Positions 24,183 through 33,800 are shown, counted from the stretch's first letter. The stretch: DNA of 64,000 bases from Serratia fonticola (GCF_006715025.1 NZ_VFMK01000001.1:992001-1056000); one strand, 5' to 3'. Program-made: numbers and translations. The notes: generated by a model not told the origin, from the sequence alone.

Positions 24183-25159
24183 AAGCTAAAAGAGCTGAAA
24201 GGGTTAAAGAACAGCACTGCAAGATACGTAATAAACCCACATAATAACAGAGCCCCCGCCAGATGACCGATGCGATGTTTACGCCTGATACACAGGGCAG
24301 TCAGCAGTATGCTGGCCGCCAGCATGACCCAGTAATCGCGTTGGAAGGCGGCGGGATCGATACTGCCGGGTGACAGCAGGGCGGGGATGCCCAGTACGAT
24401 GACCGTATTAAAAATGTTTGAGCCGATGATATTACCAATTGCCATATCATCTTCACCCTTTAGTGCGCCCGCGATGGAGGTCGCCAGTTCGGGCAGGCTG
24501 GTGCCAATGGCGATAATCGTCAGGCCAACCACCAGTTCGCTCAGGCCAAAGTAATGCGCAATCACCGTGGCATTATCGATGATCATCTTCGATGAGAGCG
24601 GCAGGATAATGAAGGCCAACACCAGCCACAGGATAGCCACGGTATTGCTGCTGTCCTGCGGCAATTCGGCAAGTTGTTCCACCGTCAGTGTGTCGCTGCC
24701 CTCTCGCTGTGCCAGCCGGGCAATTTTCAGCATCAGCAGGATAAACCCGGCAGCGGCCAACAACAGCACAACGCCGTCCAGCCTGCTCAAGCTGTTATCC
24801 ATCAGCACAAAGCCGCATAACACGGTGACCGCCAGCATTAATGGCAGTTCTCGTCGAAGCACTTCAGAACGAGCCGATAACGGGTGGATCAGGGCGGCAA
24901 CCCCGATAATGAGCAGAATATTGGTGATGTTGGAACCTAAAACGTTCCCCACGGCCATGTTCGTTTGCCCATTCAGGGCCGCAGTGACTGAAACGATCAG
25001 TTCTGGCAACGAGGTACCAATGCCAACAATCGTCATGCCGATAATCAGTGGCGGAACACCCAGAGAGCGGCTAATCACCGCCGCGCCATAAACCAGTCTA
25101 TCAGCTCCGTACACCAGTAAAAATAAACCAACGATTAACAATACTATCGCGAGAAACAT
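24173..25159 (-). CDS. yrbG: YrbG, calcium/sodium antiporter family protein
   Basis: This 328-residue inner-membrane protein of the CaCA superfamily has about ten membrane spans and the two inverted alpha repeats, seen as GIGTSLPELIVSVTAALNGQ near residue 46 and AIGTSLPELATSIAGALKGE in the second half. Relatives exchange Ca2+ for Na+; the physiological role in E. coli is unclear. Its last codons and TAG stop lie in the end of an ERIC-like element. It is divergent from mlaF. Confidence 0.93.
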   Translation of the reverse strand: MFLAIVLLIVGLFLLVYGADRLVYGAAVISRSLGVPPLIIGMTIVGIGTSLPELIVSVTAALNGQTNMAVGNVLGSNITNILLIIGVAALIHPLSARSEVLRRELPLMLAVTVLCGFVLMDNSLSRLDGVVLLLAAAGFILLMLKIARLAQREGSDTLTVEQLAELPQDSSNTVAILWLVLAFIILPLSSKMIIDNATVIAHYFGLSELVVGLTIIAIGTSLPELATSIAGALKGEDDMAIGNIIGSNIFNTVIVLGIPALLSPGSIDPAAFQRDYWVMLAASILLTALCIRRKHRIGHLAGALLLCGFITYLAVLFFNPFSSFSFTL

Positions 25160-25177
25160 TCATGGTCCTTTCTTGGG

Positions 25178-25238
25178 TATACTCCTTAACTTTCAAACTG
25201 CGGCGCTGTGACCTGCAGTTTGAAACCCGTAGGGTATA
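25178..25238. repeat. short ERIC remnant between yrbG and mlaF
   Basis: A 61-bp near-palindrome with ERIC-like ends (TATACTCCTTAACTTTCAAA and TTTGAAACCCGTAGGGTATA) and no central part. It sits in the divergent promoter region. Short internally deleted ERICs recur at four other places in the window. Confidence 0.6.
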
Positions 25239-25508
25239 TAATCCCGGTTCGTTGGTTAAACGCCGTAATCGGCTATCTTGCTTGCCTCACGTTGTGTATA
25301 ACAACGGATTTTCCCGGCTAAAAAGCGAACAGTTTCATTTTTTTTACGTTATTTCCTAATTTTGACCGTCTGGAGCCTAAAAGTAAAACTAATGGCATCA
25401 TTGGTAGCGAAATGACGGTAAGTTTTTGGGAAAATAAGACGCATTGTGCCTATTGCTTTACCATCACAGGGTGATTTGTCAGAAATAGCCCGTACAGGAT
25501 CAACAAAT

Positions 25509-26324
25509 ATGCACCAGAAGGCAGATAATCTGGTCGAAGTCCGCGGTATGAGCTTCTCGCGCGGCGATCGGCTGATATTCGAAGACATCAACCTGACGGT
25601 CCCCCGTGGCAAGGTGACCGCGATCATGGGGCCATCAGGCATTGGTAAAACCACACTGCTGCGCCTGATTGGCGGCCAGCTGACGCCGGATCGCGGTGAG
25701 ATCTGGTTTGATGGCGACAACATTCCAGCCTTGTCGCGCCAGCAGTTGTATGAATCACGCAAGAAAATGAGCATGCTGTTTCAGTCGGGAGCGCTGTTCA
25801 CCGATCTGACCGTATTCGAGAACGTGGCTTTTCCGCTGCGCGAGCACAGCCGCTTGCCAGAACCCATCTTGCGCAGCACGGTGATGATGAAGCTGGAAGC
25901 GGTGGGGCTACGCGGTGCCGCAGAATTGATGCCGAACGAGCTTTCTGGCGGCATGGCACGGCGCGCAGCGTTGGCCCGGGCCATTGCTCTGGATCCGGCA
26001 ATGATCATGTTCGACGAACCTTTCGTCGGTCAGGATCCGATCACCATGGGCGTCCTGGTCAAACTGATTGATGAACTGAATAATGCGTTGGGGATCACCT
26101 GTATTGTGGTTTCACATGATGTGCCGGAAGTGTTGAGTATTGCGGACTACGCCTATATCGTGGCAGATCATCATGTGATTGCCGAGGGCTCCGCGCAGCA
26201 ATTACAGAACAATCCTGATGCGCGCGTGCGTCAGTTTCTGGATGGTATTGCTGATGGGCCGGTACCATTCCGTTACCCTGCTGGTGATTATCAGACTGAG
26301 CTTTTAGGGGAAGGGAGTAAATAA
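25509..26324 (+). CDS. mlaF: MlaF, ATPase of the phospholipid transport complex
   Basis: This 271-residue ABC ATPase has Walker A GPSGIGKTT, signature LSGGMARRAALARAI and Walker B IMFDEPFVGQDP. With MlaE, MlaD and MlaB it forms the inner-membrane complex that moves phospholipids between the membranes and keeps the outer leaflet asymmetric. The frame opens at 25446, but the E. coli-like start (MHQKADNLVEVRG, 25509) fits the length of the family. It is the first gene of mlaFEDCB, with gaps of 3-14 bases or overlaps. Confidence 0.95.
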   Translation: MHQKADNLVEVRGMSFSRGDRLIFEDINLTVPRGKVTAIMGPSGIGKTTLLRLIGGQLTPDRGEIWFDGDNIPALSRQQLYESRKKMSMLFQSGALFTDLTVFENVAFPLREHSRLPEPILRSTVMMKLEAVGLRGAAELMPNELSGGMARRAALARAIALDPAMIMFDEPFVGQDPITMGVLVKLIDELNNALGITCIVVSHDVPEVLSIADYAYIVADHHVIAEGSAQQLQNNPDARVRQFLDGIADGPVPFRYPAGDYQTELLGEGSK

Positions 26325-26328
26325 CCTC

Positions 26329-27111
26329 ATGTTTTTACAGGCGTTAGCGTCGTTAGGGCGCCGTGGCATCAATACCAGTGCTTCTTTTGGACGCGCTGGA
26401 TTGATGCTGTTCCACGCGTTGATCGGCCGCCCCGAACCGCGCAAACAATGGCCGCTGCTGATCAAACAGCTCTACAGCGTCGGTGTGCAATCGTTGTTGA
26501 TCATTATGGTTTCCGGCGTGTTTATCGGCATGGTATTGGGGCTGCAAGGATACCTGGTATTGACCACCTATAGCGCGGAAGCCAGCCTGGGTATGATGGT
26601 GGCATTGTCATTGCTGCGCGAGTTAGGACCGGTCGTGACCGCGCTGCTGTTTGCTGGCCGCGCCGGTTCGGCGCTGACCGCCGAGATCGGCTTGATGAAG
26701 GCTACCGAGCAGATCTCCAGCCTGGAAATGATGGCGGTGGATCCGTTGCGGCGTATTGTGGCTCCACGCTTCTGGGCTGGCCTTATCAGCATGCCGTTGC
26801 TGACGATTATTTTTGTTGCCGTCGGTATCTGGGGCGGTTCGGTGGTGGGGGTAGATTGGAAGGGGATCGACAGCGGTTTCTTCTGGTCGGCCATGCAAGG
26901 GGCTGTTGAATGGCGCAAGGATTTACTCAACTGCCTGATTAAGAGTGTGGTATTTGCCATTACCGTTACCTGGATTGCGATCTTCAACGGTTATGATGCG
27001 GTGCCGACCTCTGAAGGGATTAGCCGGGCAACGACGCGTACCGTGGTACATTCGTCACTGGCGGTGTTGGGATTGGATTTTGTGCTGACTGCACTGATGT
27101 TTGGGAATTGA
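26329..27111 (+). CDS. mlaE: MlaE, permease of the phospholipid transport complex
   Basis: This 260-residue MlaE-family permease has an amphipathic N-terminal interface helix and five membrane spans, with conserved LLRELGPVVTALLFAGRAGSA and EIGLMKATEQISSLEMM. It dimerises in the inner membrane above MlaF and below the MlaD ring. It follows mlaF by 4 bases. Confidence 0.96.
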   Translation: MFLQALASLGRRGINTSASFGRAGLMLFHALIGRPEPRKQWPLLIKQLYSVGVQSLLIIMVSGVFIGMVLGLQGYLVLTTYSAEASLGMMVALSLLRELGPVVTALLFAGRAGSALTAEIGLMKATEQISSLEMMAVDPLRRIVAPRFWAGLISMPLLTIIFVAVGIWGGSVVGVDWKGIDSGFFWSAMQGAVEWRKDLLNCLIKSVVFAITVTWIAIFNGYDAVPTSEGISRATTRTVVHSSLAVLGLDFVLTALMFGN

Positions 27112-27114
27112 TTC

Positions 27115-27663
27115 ATGCAAACGAAGAAGAGTGAAATCTGGGTTGGGGCGTTTATGCTGATTGCGCTGTGCGCCATCGTCTTCCTCTGCCTCCAGGTAGC
27201 CAATATTAAATCGATCGGTAATGAGCCGACTTACCGTATTTATGCCACCTTTGATAATATCGGTGGCTTGAAAGCGCGTTCCCCCGTGAAGATTGGTGGG
27301 GTGGTGATAGGCCGGGTGGCCGATATTTCACTCGATCCAAAAACCTACACGCCGCGTGTGGCCTTGGATATTCAGGATAAATACAATCATATCCCGGACA
27401 CCAGCTCATTGGCGATCCGTACCTCCGGTCTTTTGGGGGAGCAGTATCTGGCGTTGAACGTCGGTTTTGAAGATCCCGATATGGGCACGACTATCCTCAA
27501 GGATGGAGGTACTCTTCAGGACACCAAGTCAGCCATGGTTCTGGAAGATTTGATCGGCCAGTTCCTTTACAAGAGCGGTGGCCAGGATAGCACGGATAAA
27601 TCGGGTGATGCAGCCGCAGCACCGGTAACTGATGCTGTTCCACATTCCGCGCCAAGTCATTAA
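27115..27663 (+). CDS. mlaD: MlaD, MCE protein of the phospholipid transport complex
   Basis: This 182-residue protein has one N-terminal span (IWVGAFMLIALCAIVFLCLQV) and an MCE domain (about 35-130, with YATFDNIGGLKARSPVKIGG) facing the periplasm. MlaD forms a hexameric ring with a hydrophobic pore that exchanges lipid with MlaC. The C-terminal tail is polar and Ala/Ser/Asp-rich. It follows mlaE by 3 bases. Confidence 0.96.
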   Translation: MQTKKSEIWVGAFMLIALCAIVFLCLQVANIKSIGNEPTYRIYATFDNIGGLKARSPVKIGGVVIGRVADISLDPKTYTPRVALDIQDKYNHIPDTSSLAIRTSGLLGEQYLALNVGFEDPDMGTTILKDGGTLQDTKSAMVLEDLIGQFLYKSGGQDSTDKSGDAAAAPVTDAVPHSAPSH

Positions 27664-27677
27664 TAGAGGAAGCCTGC

Positions 27678-28307
27678 ATGTTTAAACGTTTACTGATGGT
27701 GGCCCTGCTGGTGGTTGCTCCGCTGGCTAACGCTGTGGATCAAACCAATCCTTACAGCCTGATGAAGGACGCTGCGGAGAAAACCTTCACCCGCCTGAAA
27801 ACCGAGCAGTCAAAAATCAAGCAGGATCCCAACTATCTGCGCGCTATCGTGCATGAAGAACTGATGCCGTTTGTTCAGGTGAAATATGCTGGGGCACTGG
27901 TGCTGGGCCGTTATTACAAAGATGCCACCCCGGCGCAGCGTGAAGCCTATTTCATCGCCTTCCAGGCTTATCTGGAGCAGGCGTATGGCCAGGCATTGGC
28001 CATGTATCACGGTCAAACCTATCAAATTGAACCGGAACAGCCGCTCGGGAGTGCCGATATTATTGCGATCCGTGTGACCATCATTGATAACGGTGGTCGT
28101 CCGCCAGTGCGTCTGGACTTCCAATGGCGTAAAAACAGCAAGACTGGCCACTGGCAGGCGTATGACATGATCGCGGAAGGCGTCAGCATGATCACTACCA
28201 AACAGAATGAGTGGGCATCAACGCTGCGCCTCAAAGGTGTGGACGGCTTGACTCAGCAACTGCAAGCGGCGGCGAAACAGCCGATCACGCTGGATCAGAA
28301 AAACTGA
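27678..28307 (+). CDS. mlaC: MlaC, periplasmic phospholipid carrier
   Basis: This 209-residue protein has a signal peptide (LLMVALLVVAPLANA) and the MlaC/Ttg2D fold (VKYAGALVLGRYYKDATPAQ) that holds phospholipid tails in a pocket. It shuttles lipids between the MlaA-porin complex in the outer membrane and MlaFEDB. Its stop overlaps the mlaB start (TGATG). Confidence 0.96.
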   Translation: MFKRLLMVALLVVAPLANAVDQTNPYSLMKDAAEKTFTRLKTEQSKIKQDPNYLRAIVHEELMPFVQVKYAGALVLGRYYKDATPAQREAYFIAFQAYLEQAYGQALAMYHGQTYQIEPEQPLGSADIIAIRVTIIDNGGRPPVRLDFQWRKNSKTGHWQAYDMIAEGVSMITTKQNEWASTLRLKGVDGLTQQLQAAAKQPITLDQKN

Positions 28308-28609
28308 TGGCTGAAGCACTGAGCTGGGCGTCACTGCAGCAGACGTTGGTGCTGCGTGGTGAGCTTGACCGTGAGACATTGCTGCCACTGTGGCAGCAAC
28401 GTGAGACGTTGCTGGCGGATAAAACCGTCATTGATGTTGCGCAACTGCAGCGGGTTGATTCTTCCGGCCTGGCATTGCTGCTGCATTTACGTGAGCAACG
28501 GCGCGAGCAGGGGGTTGAGATCACCATTAGCGGCGCGACCGAACGGCTGAAAACGCTGATTACACTCTACAATCTGCAAGCAATAATGCCGGTCGAGACC
28601 GCCAGTTAA
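28307..28609 (+). CDS. mlaB: MlaB, STAS-domain subunit of the phospholipid transport complex
   Basis: This 100-residue protein is a single STAS domain, with LADKTVIDVAQLQRVDSSGLA containing the conserved serine pair of the family (quoted part: VDSSGLALLLHL). It binds MlaF in the cytoplasm and is needed for its activity and stability. The ATG shares bases with the mlaC stop; an in-frame extension upstream lies within mlaC and is ignored. A terminator follows. Confidence 0.94.
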   Translation: MAEALSWASLQQTLVLRGELDRETLLPLWQQRETLLADKTVIDVAQLQRVDSSGLALLLHLREQRREQGVEITISGATERLKTLITLYNLQAIMPVETAS

Positions 28610-28648
28610 TCAAGTTTCATGCTGGCTGATGGCTGAAGCGGTGTTGAA

Positions 28649-28677
28649 AGCCCCTGGTGCTCAGGGGCTTTTTCTTT
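28649..28677 (+). terminator. terminator of the mla operon
   Basis: The stem AGCCCCTG/CAGGGGCT (28649-28669) is followed by TTTTTCTTT. It lies 40 bases past the mlaB stop and before ibaG. Confidence 0.85.
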
Positions 28678-28764
28678 AGTTTAAGAAAGAGTCGGATTCC
28701 ACTAAGATATACGCCATGAAGTCGCCCTGGGTGACGATGATCCTTCTATGCAGAATTGGATACT

Positions 28765-29019
28765 ATGGAAAATAGCGAAATTAAAGATGTGCTGATGAAA
28801 GCATTGGCACTGGATGAAGCCCATGTCACCGGTGATGGCAGCCACTTTCAGGTGATCGCCGTAGGCGAACTGTTTGCCACCATGAGCCGCGTCAAAAAAC
28901 AGCAAGCTGTCTATGCGCCGCTGATGGAATATATCGCCGATAATCGCATTCATGCTTTGTCCATCAAGACATATACCCCAGAAGAGTGGCAGCGGGATCG
29001 CAAACTCAACGGATTTTAA
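28765..29019 (+). CDS. ibaG: IbaG, BolA-family acid stress protein
   Basis: This 84-residue BolA-like protein is the same size as E. coli IbaG, with FQVIAVGELFATMSRVKKQQ and the C-terminal EEWQRDRKLNGF. BolA-family proteins bind monothiol glutaredoxins and iron-sulfur clusters; IbaG is linked to acid stress and, by position, to envelope functions. A TTG three codons upstream is in frame, but the ATG is the family start. It precedes murA by 53 bases, as in E. coli. Confidence 0.94.
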   Translation: MENSEIKDVLMKALALDEAHVTGDGSHFQVIAVGELFATMSRVKKQQAVYAPLMEYIADNRIHALSIKTYTPEEWQRDRKLNGF

Positions 29020-29072
29020 GGCTGTTTGCCCAGCGGGCAGGCAGCTCAGAACAGTGAATAGAGAGTAGTCAA

Positions 29073-30332
29073 ATGGATAAATTTCGTGTGCAGGGTCGGA
29101 CCCGTCTTAGCGGTGAAGTGACCATCTCCGGGGCGAAAAATGCCGCCCTGCCGATCCTGTTTGCCGCCCTGCTGGCGGAAGAGCCTGTCGAGCTACAGAA
29201 TGTTCCGAAACTGAAGGACATTGATACCACCATCAAGTTACTCAACCAGTTAGGCACCAAGATCGAGCGTAATGGTTCGGTATTTGTCGATGCCAGCGGT
29301 GTGAATGAGTTTTGCGCCCCTTATGATCTGGTGAAAACCATGCGTGCCTCCATCTGGGCATTGGGGCCACTGGTGGCACGTTTCGGCCGTGGCCAGGTGT
29401 CACTGCCAGGCGGCTGTGCCATTGGTGCTCGCCCGGTTGACCTGCACATTACCGGCCTGGAACAGCTGGGTGCGGAAATCAAATTGGAAGAAGGTTACGT
29501 TAAGGCTTCTGTGGAAGGGCGCTTGAAGGGCGCACATATCGTGATGGATAAGGTCAGCGTAGGCGCGACCGTCACTATCATGAGCGCTGCAACGCTGGCT
29601 ACCGGTACTACCATTATTGAGAACGCGGCCCGTGAACCGGAAATTGTGGATACGGCCAATTTCCTCAACACGCTGGGGGCCAAAATCAGTGGCGCAGGCA
29701 CGGACAAAATCACCATCGAAGGCGTTGAGCGCCTGGGTGGCGGGGTTTACCGCGTACTGCCAGACCGCATTGAAACCGGGACGTTCCTGGTGGCTGCTGC
29801 CGTTTCTGGTGGGAAAGTGCTGTGCCGTAACACTCGTCCAGACACGCTGGATGCGGTGTTGGCCAAACTGCGTGAAGCCGGAGCCGATATCGAAGTAGGC
29901 GAAGACTGGATCAGTCTGGATATGCATGGTAAGCGGCCAAAAGCGGTGACCGTGCGCACCGCTCCACATCCCGGTTTCCCAACCGATATGCAGGCACAGT
30001 TCAGCCTGTTGAATCTGGTGGCAGAAGGAACCGGTGTGATCACCGAAACCATTTTCGAGAACCGCTTTATGCACGTGCCTGAGTTGATCCGTATGGGCGC
30101 TCACGCGGAAATCGAGAGTAACACCGTGATCTGCCATGGCGTTGAGCAGCTTTCTGGTGCGCAGGTGATGGCAACGGATCTACGTGCTTCTGCGAGCCTG
30201 GTATTGGCTGGTTGTATTGCGGAAGGCGTGACCGTTGTCGATCGTATCTATCATATCGATCGTGGCTACGAGCGTATTGAAGACAAACTGCGTGCGTTAG
30301 GTGCAAATATCGAAAGGGTGAAAGGCGAGTAA
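29073..30332 (+). CDS. murA: MurA, UDP-GlcNAc enolpyruvyl transferase
   Basis: This 419-residue enzyme catalyses the first committed step of peptidoglycan synthesis, transferring enolpyruvate from PEP to UDP-GlcNAc. The catalytic cysteine, target of fosfomycin, is C115 in LPGGCAIGARP. N-terminal K22 (SGAKNAALP) is also conserved. It is full length with no anomalies and is followed by a terminator shared with degS. Confidence 0.98.
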   Translation: MDKFRVQGRTRLSGEVTISGAKNAALPILFAALLAEEPVELQNVPKLKDIDTTIKLLNQLGTKIERNGSVFVDASGVNEFCAPYDLVKTMRASIWALGPLVARFGRGQVSLPGGCAIGARPVDLHITGLEQLGAEIKLEEGYVKASVEGRLKGAHIVMDKVSVGATVTIMSAATLATGTTIIENAAREPEIVDTANFLNTLGAKISGAGTDKITIEGVERLGGGVYRVLPDRIETGTFLVAAAVSGGKVLCRNTRPDTLDAVLAKLREAGADIEVGEDWISLDMHGKRPKAVTVRTAPHPGFPTDMQAQFSLLNLVAEGTGVITETIFENRFMHVPELIRMGAHAEIESNTVICHGVEQLSGAQVMATDLRASASLVLAGCIAEGVTVVDRIYHIDRGYERIEDKLRALGANIERVKGE

Positions 30333-30434
30333 CCGCTGAGGTGCTTGGCCGCTCTGGCGCATTTATGTGCTCGCGGCCTTGGTAGATCCTTTTACAGCAC
30401 GGTTAACCGCGCTGTAGTTTAAATCCGATGAATG

Positions 30435-30459
30435 AAAAGCCCGGCTTGCCGGGCTTTTT
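30435..30459. terminator. bidirectional terminator between murA and degS
   Basis: The symmetrical hairpin AAAAGCCCGGC-TTG-CCGGGCTTTTT (about 30435-30459) has A and T runs on both sides, so it can stop murA and the convergent degS. Confidence 0.9.
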
Positions 30460-30464
30460 GCGAC

Positions 30465-31523
30465 TTAGCTGTTATCTTCCGGGAATTCACCTACGGTCAT
30501 CGTCAGCGTGATGCGTTGACCATCGCGCAATACCACTACCGGGATCTCGGTGCCTGGGCGAATTTCAGCCACCTGATCCATGGTTTCCAATACGGAGATC
30601 GCCGGTTTGTTGTTAACGTTGATGATGATGTCGTTGATATGAAACCCCGCGCTGGCGGCGGGGCCATTTGGGGTGATCTCGGTTACGATGATACCTTGCA
30701 GACGATCAATACCCGTCGTGGAGGTGCGCACCGGGATGATCTCTTTCCCCTGAATGCCAAAATATCCGCGTATCACCCGGCCATCACGGATCAGCTTATC
30801 CATGATCTTGGTCGCCAATTCCGTGGGGATAGCAAAACCCAAGCCTTCAGGCGTTTCCCCATCGGTGATTTTATCGTAGGTAAGCGTGTTGATACCCATC
30901 AACTCTCCCAATGAATTGACCAGTGCGCCGCCAGAATTGCCGCGGTTGATTGAGGCATCGGTCTGCAGGAACGTTTGCCGCCCGGTGGTGCTCAAACTGA
31001 TACGGCCAGTAGCACTGATAATCCCTTGTGTCACGGTTTGCCCAAGGTTATAGGGGTTACCGATCGCTAAAACGACATCGCCGATATGTGCCGGGCGATG
31101 ATTATTAATGGGGATCACCGGCAAATTGCCCGGATCGATTTTCAGCACGGCCAGATCGGTCAGGCTATCGGATCCCACCAACAGCGCCTCATAGCGGCGG
31201 CCATCCTGCAGCACGACGGTGATCTGTTGAGCGTCTTTGATCACATGGCGGTTGGTGATGATATAGCCGCGATCGTTCATGATCACCCCGGAACCCAGAG
31301 AGAGCACATTGGCTGCACCGCTCATGTTACGGTTGTAAATATTGACGACGGCTGGGGCAGCACGGCGTACGCCAGTATTGAAGCTGACCGGGGTTTCATT
31401 ACTGGTATTCTCGGGTTTGCCGGCGAACAGATTATTGGAAGAACGCAACACTGGCATGGCAACCAACAGCAGGCCGGCAACAATCAAACCAATAACAATA
31501 GAACGCAAGAGCTTAGCAAACAT
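30465..31523 (-). CDS. degS: DegS, site-1 protease of the sigma-E response
   Basis: This 352-residue inner-membrane serine protease has one N-terminal span (IVIGLIVAGLLLVAMPVL), a trypsin-like domain with the triad in ITNRHVIKDA, SLTDLAVLKI and NRGNSGGALV, and one PDZ domain (about 255-345). Misfolded porin C-termini bind the PDZ domain and trigger cutting of the anti-sigma factor RseA. It lies 89 bases after degQ on the same strand. Confidence 0.96.
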   Translation of the reverse strand: MFAKLLRSIVIGLIVAGLLLVAMPVLRSSNNLFAGKPENTSNETPVSFNTGVRRAAPAVVNIYNRNMSGAANVLSLGSGVIMNDRGYIITNRHVIKDAQQITVVLQDGRRYEALLVGSDSLTDLAVLKIDPGNLPVIPINNHRPAHIGDVVLAIGNPYNLGQTVTQGIISATGRISLSTTGRQTFLQTDASINRGNSGGALVNSLGELMGINTLTYDKITDGETPEGLGFAIPTELATKIMDKLIRDGRVIRGYFGIQGKEIIPVRTSTTGIDRLQGIIVTEITPNGPAASAGFHINDIIINVNNKPAISVLETMDQVAEIRPGTEIPVVVLRDGQRITLTMTVGEFPEDNS

Positions 31524-31571
31524 GGAGTTTTAGTAATTGAAAGAAAAGATGAAGGGAGGATAGCACGAGTT

Positions 31572-31605
31572 AACCGGGCGCAGTATGTCACTGAGCCCGG
31601 TTTTT
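31572..31605. terminator. hairpin between degQ and degS
   Basis: The stem AACCGGGC/GCCCGGTT (31572-31602) lies in the degQ-degS gap. A T run follows only on the plus strand (31601-31605), so it would stop antisense transcripts better than degQ messages; on the minus strand it is a plain hairpin. Confidence 0.4.
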
Positions 31606-31612
31606 AAACAAA

Positions 31613-32983
31613 TTAACGCAGCAGCAGGTAAATGCTCTCGTCACCGCGTACGATACTCAACGCCATAACCGCGGGTTTGGATTCGATCAGTTTGCGTAAG
31701 GCCGTGATGTTCTCAATGCGCTCGCGGTTGACACCGATAATCACATCCCCTTTCTGCAGGCCAACCTGCGCCGCCGGCGAACCTTTATCAACATTGTCGA
31801 TCTTCACGCCTTTATTGCCGTTGGGCAATGTCCCGTTACTGAGGGAGGCACCCTGCAGCGAAGGTGACAGCGTTTCTGCATTGGTCGACGTATTTTCGCT
31901 GTTGTCCAGCGTGACGGAGAGCTCCATCGGCTTACCTTCACGCAGCAGACCCACTTTAAGAGTAGTGCCTGGTGCAGTGGTTCCGACTTTGGCGCGTAGC
32001 TCGGCAAAGCTGTTGATCGGTTTGCCGTCCAGAGAGATCAGAATGTCACCGGCTTTGATTCCCGCTTTGGCGGCGGCAGATTTTGGCAGCACTTCGCTGA
32101 CAAAGGCGCCGCGCTGAGCGTCGGTTTTGAACGCTTTGGCCATATCGGCAGTCATTTCACTGCCCTTGATCCCCAGCAGGCCCCGTTTCACTTCGCCAAA
32201 TTCGATAAGCTGTTTGCTCAGGCTTTGTGCCATGTTGCTTGGAATAGCGAAGCCGATACCGATATTGCCGCCACCTGGCGCCAGGATCGCGGTGTTGATG
32301 CCGATCAGTTCGCCGTTAAGGTTAACCAATGCGCCGCCGGAGTTGCCCCGGTTGATGGAGGCGTCAGTCTGGATAAAGTTCTCCAATCCTTCCAGGCTCA
32401 GGCCGCTGCGGCCCAGTGCGGAGATAATGCCTGAAGTGGCAGTCTGACCCAGGCCAAATGGGTTACCCACGGCAACGGCGAAATCACCGACGCGCAGTTT
32501 GTCGGAATCCGCCATTTTTACCGCCGTCAGGTTTTTGACATCGGCTACCTGTAAAAGGGCAATATCGGACTGTTCGTCACGGCCAATCAGCTTGGCGTCA
32601 TATTCGCGACCATCGTTGAGCTGCACGCTGATTTTATCCGCGTTATTGATCACATGGTTATTGGTAAGGATATAACCTTTCGCCGCATCGATAATGACAC
32701 CGGAACCCAACCCTTCAAAAGGACGAGAGCTTTCCTTCTGTGAAGGCATGTTCGGGCCAAAGAAGAACTTGAACTGCTCGGGTAACTGTTGGCGTTGTAC
32801 CTGAGTACCTTCCACACGCACACTCACCACGGCGGGCAGGACTTTTTCCAACATGGGGGCCAGGCTTGGCAGTGCCTGACCTTCAACGGCCACAGGCATA
32901 GCTGCGTTGGCCACCGGTACGGAGGCCAGCGTCAGGCCAATACTCATTGCTAATGCGCTAAGGATTAAGGATTTTTTCTTCAT
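31613..32983 (-). CDS. degQ: DegQ, periplasmic serine endoprotease
   Basis: This 456-residue HtrA-family protease and chaperone has a signal peptide (cut after SVPVANA), a protease domain with triad residues in LTNNHVINNA, QSDIALLQV and NRGNSGGALV, and two PDZ domains (about 255-345 and 360-450). It degrades unfolded periplasmic proteins. DegP has a longer LA loop; the short loop here (KFFFGPNMPSQKESSRPFEG) and the degQ-degS order identify DegQ. The start MKKKSLILSALAM is chosen over an ATG 6 codons upstream. Confidence 0.95.
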   Translation of the reverse strand: MKKKSLILSALAMSIGLTLASVPVANAAMPVAVEGQALPSLAPMLEKVLPAVVSVRVEGTQVQRQQLPEQFKFFFGPNMPSQKESSRPFEGLGSGVIIDAAKGYILTNNHVINNADKISVQLNDGREYDAKLIGRDEQSDIALLQVADVKNLTAVKMADSDKLRVGDFAVAVGNPFGLGQTATSGIISALGRSGLSLEGLENFIQTDASINRGNSGGALVNLNGELIGINTAILAPGGGNIGIGFAIPSNMAQSLSKQLIEFGEVKRGLLGIKGSEMTADMAKAFKTDAQRGAFVSEVLPKSAAAKAGIKAGDILISLDGKPINSFAELRAKVGTTAPGTTLKVGLLREGKPMELSVTLDNSENTSTNAETLSPSLQGASLSNGTLPNGNKGVKIDNVDKGSPAAQVGLQKGDVIIGVNRERIENITALRKLIESKPAVMALSIVRGDESIYLLLR

Positions 32984-33138
32984 TGATAATAACTCTCTCA
33001 ATACCGGACGGTGAAATTTAAATAATAAAACAACAGCAATACTGTGGTGAATGGTAAGACCGTGAATTTGCGCGAAAAGTTCACTTTGTCGTCAGCGGTA
33101 AGCATAACTCGGGAATAGGGCGGTGGGCAGGAAAGAAT

Positions 33139-33167
33139 GAAAAAAACCCGCAGGCTGGCCCACGGGT
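33139..33167 (-). terminator. terminator of zapG
   Basis: On the minus strand an ACCCG...CGGGT hairpin is followed by a run of seven T (33139-33145 on the plus strand as A). It starts 14 bases after the zapG stop. Confidence 0.7.
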
Positions 33168-33180
33168 CGTATAGCAGACC

Positions 33181-33579
33181 TTAATCGCGGTTTGGAGCAC
33201 CGCGCAGCAGGCCGGAAGCGCCTTCGGAGTAGTCACGAGGCATTTCTACCGGGGCCTGGTCGTTATCGGCTTCCGCTTCGGTCAGGCGGTAGCGGAACGG
33301 GTTATCCTGCATTGGCAGGTCCGGCAACAGGTTATTGGAGCTTTTCGCCATGTGCTGATACAGCTGGCGATAATCGCGCGCCATGTTATCCAGCAGTTCG
33401 GCACTGCGGGCAAAATGGCCAACCAGTTCCTGACGGTACTCTTCGAGCTCGGTTTTGCTTTTATCCAGTTCGTTTTGTAAGGCTTGTTGTTGACGTAGTT
33501 TCCGGTTACCAAAACGCATCGCTACCGCACCAATCACGATACCGACAACCAAACCAATCAGCGCATACTCCCAGGTCAT
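33181..33579 (-). CDS. zapG: ZapG (YhcB), inner-membrane cell-division/envelope protein
   Basis: This 132-residue DUF1043 protein has an N-terminal span (YALIGLVVGIVIGAVAMRFG) and a long cytoplasmic coiled coil (about 25-90), ending in the conserved PRDYSEGASGLL. In E. coli YhcB/ZapG links cell division, peptidoglycan and LPS synthesis. It is divergent from zapE and followed by degQ, the order seen in E. coli. Confidence 0.95.
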   Translation of the reverse strand: MTWEYALIGLVVGIVIGAVAMRFGNRKLRQQQALQNELDKSKTELEEYRQELVGHFARSAELLDNMARDYRQLYQHMAKSSNNLLPDLPMQDNPFRYRLTEAEADNDQAPVEMPRDYSEGASGLLRGAPNRD

Positions 33580-33800
33580 GATAACTCCTATTTTGACTTC
33601 GTTGTTCCGCAGGGATTTTTCACTTAATAATATCCACTATAACCGTTAACCTTGTCCGAGTGGAATCCTGATAAACCTATACCTGACATTTTCAGGGGTT
33701 TTCTCCGGGTGCAGCGCCAATAAATGCGGCGAAATAGACGCGAAGCGGCCGCTATCCGCCGCGAAAATTGACGAAATAAATTCTCAGTGTTCTTGACCCA

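Noticed and set aside
28211..28306. N-terminal extension of MlaB
   Set aside because: It lies inside mlaC in another frame; the ATG overlapping the mlaC stop gives the normal MlaB length.
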